From Lachnospiraceae bacterium UBA7202 (GTDB lineage: Bacteria > Bacillota > Clostridia > Lachnospirales > Lachnospiraceae), in contig DKUO01000006.1 in NCBI GenBank assembly GCA_002490705.1, forward strand, positions 58,102-74,303: a stretch of DNA of 16,202 nt, read 5' to 3'. How positions within the stretch are numbered: position 1 is the first letter of the stretch; each line of letters begins with the position of its first letter. Below the pieces are notes generated by a model that saw only the letters and a program-made list of their open reading frames with translations, ran no database searches and was not told the DNA's origin. Made by a program: the position numbers and the translations under genes. Positions 13,151 to 16,202 of the stretch are shown one piece after another.

Positions 13151-14038
13151 ATGAGCATTGGAAACAATATTCGAAATATACGCAAAGAGAAGGGAATGAC
13201 ATTACAGCAAATAGCTGATATTATTGGATGTTCTCCTCAGCTTATTTCGCAATACGAATCTGGTAAACGGCAACCAAAACTTGAAACGAAAAAGAAAATA
13301 GCAGACGCTCTTGGTTGTGAAGTCTCAGATATTGATGAGAGTATTATCGTTGTTCCTCTTCCTAAATATGAACTCACACCAGAAAGACTAGAGCGCTTCA
13401 AAAAGGACGCAGAAGCAGAAAAATTGATTGACAAAAAAGCTTCTGGCGAAAACATCACAGCAGATGACCAGAAAAAAATTTCTGATTATACTAAACGAAT
13501 GTTAAACACTCTAAATGGAACAGAAAATTTGGAGTATGACAACTCCTATTCTTATGCCAGTTCCGCAGAGGAGTTAGACAAGTTTCAAGATGCCAAACAA
13601 ATAGAACTTGAAAAGAAAAGAGCAAAACCTTTCAAACTTTACGAAGCAGAAGATGACGGACCTCCAAAACCATTTACACGCCCATTGCAGTCATCATATG
13701 ATAAGCCAAACGAAGATTACCAAGACAACTCACTAAAATTACACACTAATACTCGTGGTATAGATTGGGAACAGCTTGACGACTTTCGCTTTGATGAACT
13801 TATGCTAAAATTAGATCGCGGGGAAGAGTTGACTCCGGCAGAAATCAACTTTAAATCTGCATATTTGGAAAGATGCCTAAAAAAAGTAGGTTACATTTTT
13901 GCAAAATTCTACTCTATGCTAAATGCAGAAGGTCAGAAAAAAGCAGACGAGCAGATAGACCGGGCTATCGAACAAGTAGAATTATTAACCAAAATACCAG
14001 AATACCAAAAGAAGCCCACCACCCCGCCCCAGGAATAA
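13151..14038 (+). CDS. CI-like repressor without an S24 peptidase domain
   Basis: 295 residues. Residues about 5-60 form an XRE helix-turn-helix (GNNIRNIRKEKGMTLQQIAD, then CSPQLISQYESGKRQPKLET). The remaining 230 residues are charged and helical (for example RFDELMLKLDRGEELTPAEI near the end) and show no LexA/CI Ser-Lys peptidase motif. ATG 13151 has GGTGGTG five bases upstream; the frame is open for 38 earlier codons, but that part is hydrophobic noise covering the operators. It keeps the divergent lytic-type genes off. Lack of a cleavage domain means induction is probably not by RecA self-cleavage; in SaPI satellites the Stl repressor, also peptidase-free, is released by binding a helper phage protein. 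Whether this one works so is unknown. Confidence 0.85.
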   Translation: MSIGNNIRNIRKEKGMTLQQIADIIGCSPQLISQYESGKRQPKLETKKKIADALGCEVSDIDESIIVVPLPKYELTPERLERFKKDAEAEKLIDKKASGENITADDQKKISDYTKRMLNTLNGTENLEYDNSYSYASSAEELDKFQDAKQIELEKKRAKPFKLYEAEDDGPPKPFTRPLQSSYDKPNEDYQDNSLKLHTNTRGIDWEQLDDFRFDELMLKLDRGEELTPAEINFKSAYLERCLKKVGYIFAKFYSMLNAEGQKKADEQIDRAIEQVELLTKIPEYQKKPTTPPQE

Positions 14039-14060
14039 CCGCCACACAAAGGAGACCATC

Positions 14061-14345
14061 ATGCCAAGATTAAAACCATCACCCCAAGAAGACCGAAACC
14101 GCATCATCCGGGCAATCATAGTCTGTAATCAGGAAAGATATGCTCTATCCGATGAATCAGTCGCAAATTATCTCCATATGAGCCTTGCAACATTCAGAAA
14201 GAAAAAAGCCCATCCTGTGAACTTTGACTTAATGGATATCCACGCGCTTTCCAGATATCTAAAATTCACTCCCGTACAAGCGGCGAGCATTGCCCTTGGG
14301 CGGGATATCACGGCAAAGGAAGTGAAGGATTTTATCTTGATGTGA
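14061..14345 (+). CDS. small HTH protein downstream of the repressor
   Basis: 94 residues: MPRLKPSPQEDRNRIIRAII, then LSDESVANYLHMSLATFRKK (helix-turn-helix) and MDIHALSRYLKFTPVQAASI. Single-domain phage regulator pattern; AAAGGAG precedes the ATG. It follows the repressor by 22 bp in the same direction, so it is probably co-transcribed in the lysogenic state. It might modulate the repressor, or act as a partner of the nuclease-like gene that follows after a 107-bp gap; neither is shown by the sequence. Confidence 0.78.
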   Translation: MPRLKPSPQEDRNRIIRAIIVCNQERYALSDESVANYLHMSLATFRKKKAHPVNFDLMDIHALSRYLKFTPVQAASIALGRDITAKEVKDFILM

Positions 14346-14452
14346 GAATGCTTGTGCGATTACAACATAAGGAATAGCTCCACGTTGATGAAATACCGCC
14401 AGAGAAATAAGTTTGCAGGACACTATAAAACATTTACAAGAAAGGCTGCAAA

Positions 14453-14899
14453 ATGGCAAATATACTTGATATTTCTGATTTTGACAAAGGGAAAAATTGC
14501 ATATCTCTTGGAAAGCTAAGTCCAGACAAGATTGCCTTTTTAATCGAAAAAGCCCCTCACTTGTCCGGAATACTTAATTCCGATACAGATATTCTTTTTT
14601 GGAAGGACAGAATCAAGCATACCGAATTACATAAAGATGATTTTATTTCAGATAATGAATTTAATCATTGCTTGGAACAAATACCCTCTATCATTGAAAA
14701 ACCAGATTACCTCAGTATTCATCCTAAAGATAATAGCATCTCATTTATAAAGAATTTTTCCGGTCATGTTTCAGTAGCCATAAGAATTTCTGCATCTGGA
14801 GCATTATCTTACCGAACTATGTATCCAATAACAGATGCGCAGCTGACTAATTATATTGATAAAGGCCGGGCATGGGAATGGAATGAAAAAAAGCCTTGA
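14453..14899 (+). CDS. PBECR-like predicted RNase (accessory cargo)
   Basis: 148 residues. The C-terminal two thirds (FWKDRIKHTELHKDD, then IIEKPDYLSIHPKDNSISFI, GHVSVAIRIS, SYRTMYPITDAQLTNYIDKG) match my memory of the phage Barnase-EndoU-ColicinE5/D-RelE-like (PBECR) nuclease families. Candidate catalytic residues are H56, H60, R121 and T122, from the general BECR plan. AAAGG lies seven bases upstream of the ATG. The gene is AT-rich compared with the integrase beside it and sits between the immunity module and integrase, a common place for cargo such as toxins or anti-phage effectors. No obvious antitoxin is adjacent except possibly the 94-residue HTH protein. Family assignment is fairly confident; activity and role are inferred. 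Confidence 0.72.
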   Translation: MANILDISDFDKGKNCISLGKLSPDKIAFLIEKAPHLSGILNSDTDILFWKDRIKHTELHKDDFISDNEFNHCLEQIPSIIEKPDYLSIHPKDNSISFIKNFSGHVSVAIRISASGALSYRTMYPITDAQLTNYIDKGRAWEWNEKKP

Positions 14900-14923
14900 C
14901 TTGGCTAAAGAATATTGTATAAT
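14896..14923 (+). promoter_or_regulatory. promoter of the integrase leader
   Basis: TTGACT (14896-14901), 16 bp, TATAAT (14918-14923). The -35 overlaps the stop codon of the nuclease-like gene. Transcription should start near 14930, leaving a leader of about 168 nt before the integrase ATG. Confidence 0.78.
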
Positions 14924-14929
14924 TAAGTT

Positions 14930-15076
14930 ACCAAATGAGTAAGCTATACTGAATGAAATCTGAGGACGGAACAGGCGGCCGTCACGCCCTATGGGTCTTA
15001 AAAGAGATGTGGGATTGCCACCCCACCTATTTCATTCAGCTTTATGGGCAGGTAACTTCGGTTATCTGCCTTTTTT
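14930..15076 (+). ncRNA. structured RNA leader upstream of integrase
   Basis: Perfect 11-bp arms CTGAATGAAAT (14949-14959) and ATTTCATTCAG (15029-15039) close a domain of about 90 nt. Inside, GACGG (14965-14969) pairs with CCGTC (14979-14983), while GGCG (14974-14977) can pair with CGCC (14985-14988). The order is interleaved, so an H-type pseudoknot is possible. Further hairpins are TCTT-AAAA-GAGA (14996-15007) and GTGGG with CCCAC (15009-15013, 15022-15026). An intrinsic terminator follows at once. It could be a cis-acting attenuator of the integrase or a free small RNA. From memory, conserved RNA motifs upstream of integrases have been described (for example xerDC); I could not check identity. 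Confidence 0.68.
15047..15076 (+). terminator. intrinsic terminator inside the integrase leader
   Basis: GGCAGGTAAC (15047-15056), a TTCG tetraloop, GTTATCTGCC (15061-15070) with one G-U pair, then six T residues. It ends ten bases before the integrase ribosome site (AAGGAGG, 15086-15092), so the integrase is expressed only by readthrough or antitermination unless another promoter is used. Confidence 0.88.
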
Positions 15077-15097
15077 CATTTCTTTAAGGAGGATACC

Positions 15098-16150
15098 ATG
15101 GCTACAGCAAAGAAACTCCCATCCGGCTCATGGCGCTGTCAGGTCTACGATTACACGGACGAAAACGGGAAACGGCATTATAAGTCCTTTACCTCCACCG
15201 ATCAGAGCGCAAAAGGAAAGCGTGAGGCTGAAAGAATGGCTGCAGACTATGCCGCGGACAAAGAACAAAAGAAACATAGTTCAGACGCAAGCCTGTTCTC
15301 TGACCGCATGGAGAGTTATATCGTCTCTAAGGAGCCCGTGCTCTCTCCTGCCACGACCAGGGGCTACCGTAATATCCAGAAAATACTCCTTCGCGATTAT
15401 CCTGCGTTCTGCCGCAAGGAAATCCGCGATATCTCTCAGGATGATGTACAGAAAGTGATAAATGACCTGAGCCGCTTAAAATCTCCGAAAACCGTACACA
15501 ATTACCATGGCCTCATATCGTCCGTAATCGGCTCTGATTTAGTCCTTAAGACCTCTATGCCACAAAAAGTACGTCCAGAGCTTTATATCCCCTCTGATGA
15601 CGAAATAAAGGCGTTGGTAGATGCCGTAAGAGATACGGAACTTGAAATTCCTGTGCTCCTCGGTGCTTTCTGTATGATGCGTCGCGGCGAGATATGCGCT
15701 CTTACTCTGAATGATATACAGGGAGATGTGATACACGTCCACCACTCCCTTGTCCTTGGAACAGATAAAGAGTGGCACCTAAAGGCACCTAAGACTGGCA
15801 GCTCTGACAGGTACATCAGCGCTCCTTCGTTTGTTACCGACAGAATTCGTGAGGTAGGACATATTACTACCCTAAATCCCCACTCTATTACCATCATGTT
15901 TCAAAGAGTGCTCACACGAGCAAATATAGAACATTTCCGCTTCCATGACCTCCGGCACTATTCTGCATCCATCCGTCACGCTCTGGGTATCCCGGATGCC
16001 TATATCATGCAGGAGGGCGGCTGGAAGACAGATGCCGTTTTGAAATCTGTTTACCGGCACGCCATGAGCGACAGACAGAAAGAAATGGCTAACCTTGCAA
16101 ACAATCATTTTTCCAAGTTATGCAACACAAAATGCAACACGCAAAAATAA
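15098..16150 (+). CDS. int: tyrosine recombinase (integrase)
   Basis: 350 residues of the Tn916/lambda-like type. The N-terminal arm-binding domain (KLPSGSWRCQVYDYTDENGK) is followed by a SAM-like core-binding domain and the catalytic domain with R195/R196 (MMRRGEICAL), H283 and R286 (FHDLRHYSAS), W309 (GGWKTD) and Y319 (KSVYRHAM). All key residues are present. AAGGAGG lies five bases before the ATG. It catalyses insertion into, and with an excisionase removal from, the tRNA 3' end next to which it is encoded. The C-terminal tail LCNTKCNTQK is encoded by the arm-site repeat. No classical excisionase was identified; one of the small HTH proteins may serve. Confidence 0.96.
   Translation: MATAKKLPSGSWRCQVYDYTDENGKRHYKSFTSTDQSAKGKREAERMAADYAADKEQKKHSSDASLFSDRMESYIVSKEPVLSPATTRGYRNIQKILLRDYPAFCRKEIRDISQDDVQKVINDLSRLKSPKTVHNYHGLISSVIGSDLVLKTSMPQKVRPELYIPSDDEIKALVDAVRDTELEIPVLLGAFCMMRRGEICALTLNDIQGDVIHVHHSLVLGTDKEWHLKAPKTGSSDRYISAPSFVTDRIREVGHITTLNPHSITIMFQRVLTRANIEHFRFHDLRHYSASIRHALGIPDAYIMQEGGWKTDAVLKSVYRHAMSDRQKEMANLANNHFSKLCNTKCNTQK
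16119..16141 (+). other. putative integrase arm-type binding site, right
   Basis: Two ATGCAACA units spaced 12 bp apart; matches the left block at 159-181 in 21 of 23 bases. It lies inside the last codons of the integrase gene, so those residues are shaped by the DNA site. Confidence 0.6.
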
Positions 16151-16175
16151 AACACCGCATTTCTGCGATGTTTTT
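16151..16175. terminator. bidirectional terminator between integrase and att site
   Basis: AACACCGCA and TGCGATGTT (16151-16159, 16164-16172) pair in eight of nine positions around TTTC. TTT extends the plus-strand tail and TTATTTTT the minus-strand tail. It ends the integrase mRNA and would also stop transcripts leaving the tRNA gene from the right. Confidence 0.7.
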
Positions 16176-16178
16176 AAG

Positions 16179-16200
16179 TAGCGAGAGGGGGACTTGAACC
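16179..16200. repeat. attachment site core, right copy (att)
   Basis: Exact second copy of the 22-bp repeat at 15-36. The base before it differs from the left copy (G here, A there) and the bases after it differ too (CT here, TG there), so the repeat boundaries are sharp. Here the sequence beyond the core continues towards the tRNA body. Confidence 0.85.
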
Positions 16201-16202
16201 CT
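16179..16202 (-). tRNA. 3' end of a tRNA gene (partial, runs off the right edge)
   Basis: On the minus strand the sequence reads AGGGTTCAAGTCCCCC then TCTCGCT and A: T-loop TTCAAGT flanked by G and C, a seven-base acceptor strand, and discriminator A, with no encoded CCA. Only the T-arm and acceptor strand are in the window, so I cannot tell the amino acid. One T-stem position (A opposite C) does not pair, so the reading is good but not certain. Confidence 0.6.

Noticed and set aside
14960..14975. CTGAGGA, which fits the hammerhead core CUGANGA
   Set aside because: No GAAA and no cleavage triplet in the required places after a stem II, so a hammerhead ribozyme is not supported.
10245..15056. 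Shared 11-mer GGGCAGGTAAC near 10250 (minus) and 15046 (plus)
   Set aside because: Chance matches of this length are expected many times in a window of this size, and both lie in unrelated hairpins.
1..16202. CRISPR array, insertion sequence or rRNA
   Set aside because: No regularly spaced repeat-spacer pattern, transposase or rRNA sequence was seen.

Overview
The window looks like one complete integrated mobile element of about 16.2 kb in a low-to-mid GC Firmicute, probably a Clostridia/Lachnospiraceae-type gut bacterium. That placement is an inference from AGGAGG ribosome sites, codon use, and the style of the integrase, DnaD/DnaC and terminase proteins; no host gene is fully present. A 22-bp direct repeat (15-36 and 16179-16200) carries the T-loop and acceptor 3' strand of a tRNA on the minus strand. 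The element therefore sits in the 3' end of a tRNA gene whose body lies just beyond the right edge.

Layout from right to left. The right end (14.9-16.2 kb, plus strand) holds a tyrosine integrase behind a strong promoter and a roughly 170-nt structured leader with an intrinsic terminator. Next is a predicted small RNase (PBECR-like) and a small HTH protein. The lysogeny switch (12.8-14.0 kb) has a CI-like repressor without a peptidase domain, a divergent Cro-like gene, and three evenly spaced operator repeats. From 11.9 to 12.7 kb there are small regulators and unknown proteins. The replication module (10.3-11.8 kb, minus strand) is a DnaD-like initiator and a DnaC-like helicase loader. From 8.8 to 10.2 kb there is a cascade of eight very small, mostly translationally coupled genes, one with an in-frame amber stop. 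From 5.7 to 8.7 kb lies a packaging operon: TerS, TerL, a zinc-ribbon protein and a coiled-coil protein, closed by a terminator. From 0.2 to 5.6 kb lies a tail-like operon: an unknown basic protein, two paralogous proteins in the tail-chaperone position, a broken membrane peptide, and a 1226-residue tape measure protein that ends only 180 bp from the left attachment site.

The main point is what is absent. I see no portal, head protease, capsid, connector, tail tube, baseplate, fibre, holin or lysin, although both terminase subunits and the tape measure protein are intact. The element could be a deleted prophage. Its intact att sites, integrase arm sites, closed operons and a promoter motif shared by three transcription units fit equally well with a phage satellite. 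Such a satellite would package its own DNA (TerS/TerL) into helper capsids and supply its own tape measure protein. The shared promoters (GGTACAAC, 18 bp, GATAAT or TATGAT) suggest one activator, from the element or a helper phage, switching on packaging, tail-like genes and one small regulator together. Two apparent RNA elements also stand out: the structured leader of the integrase, and a plus-strand small RNA with a perfect consensus promoter inside the minus-strand operons.
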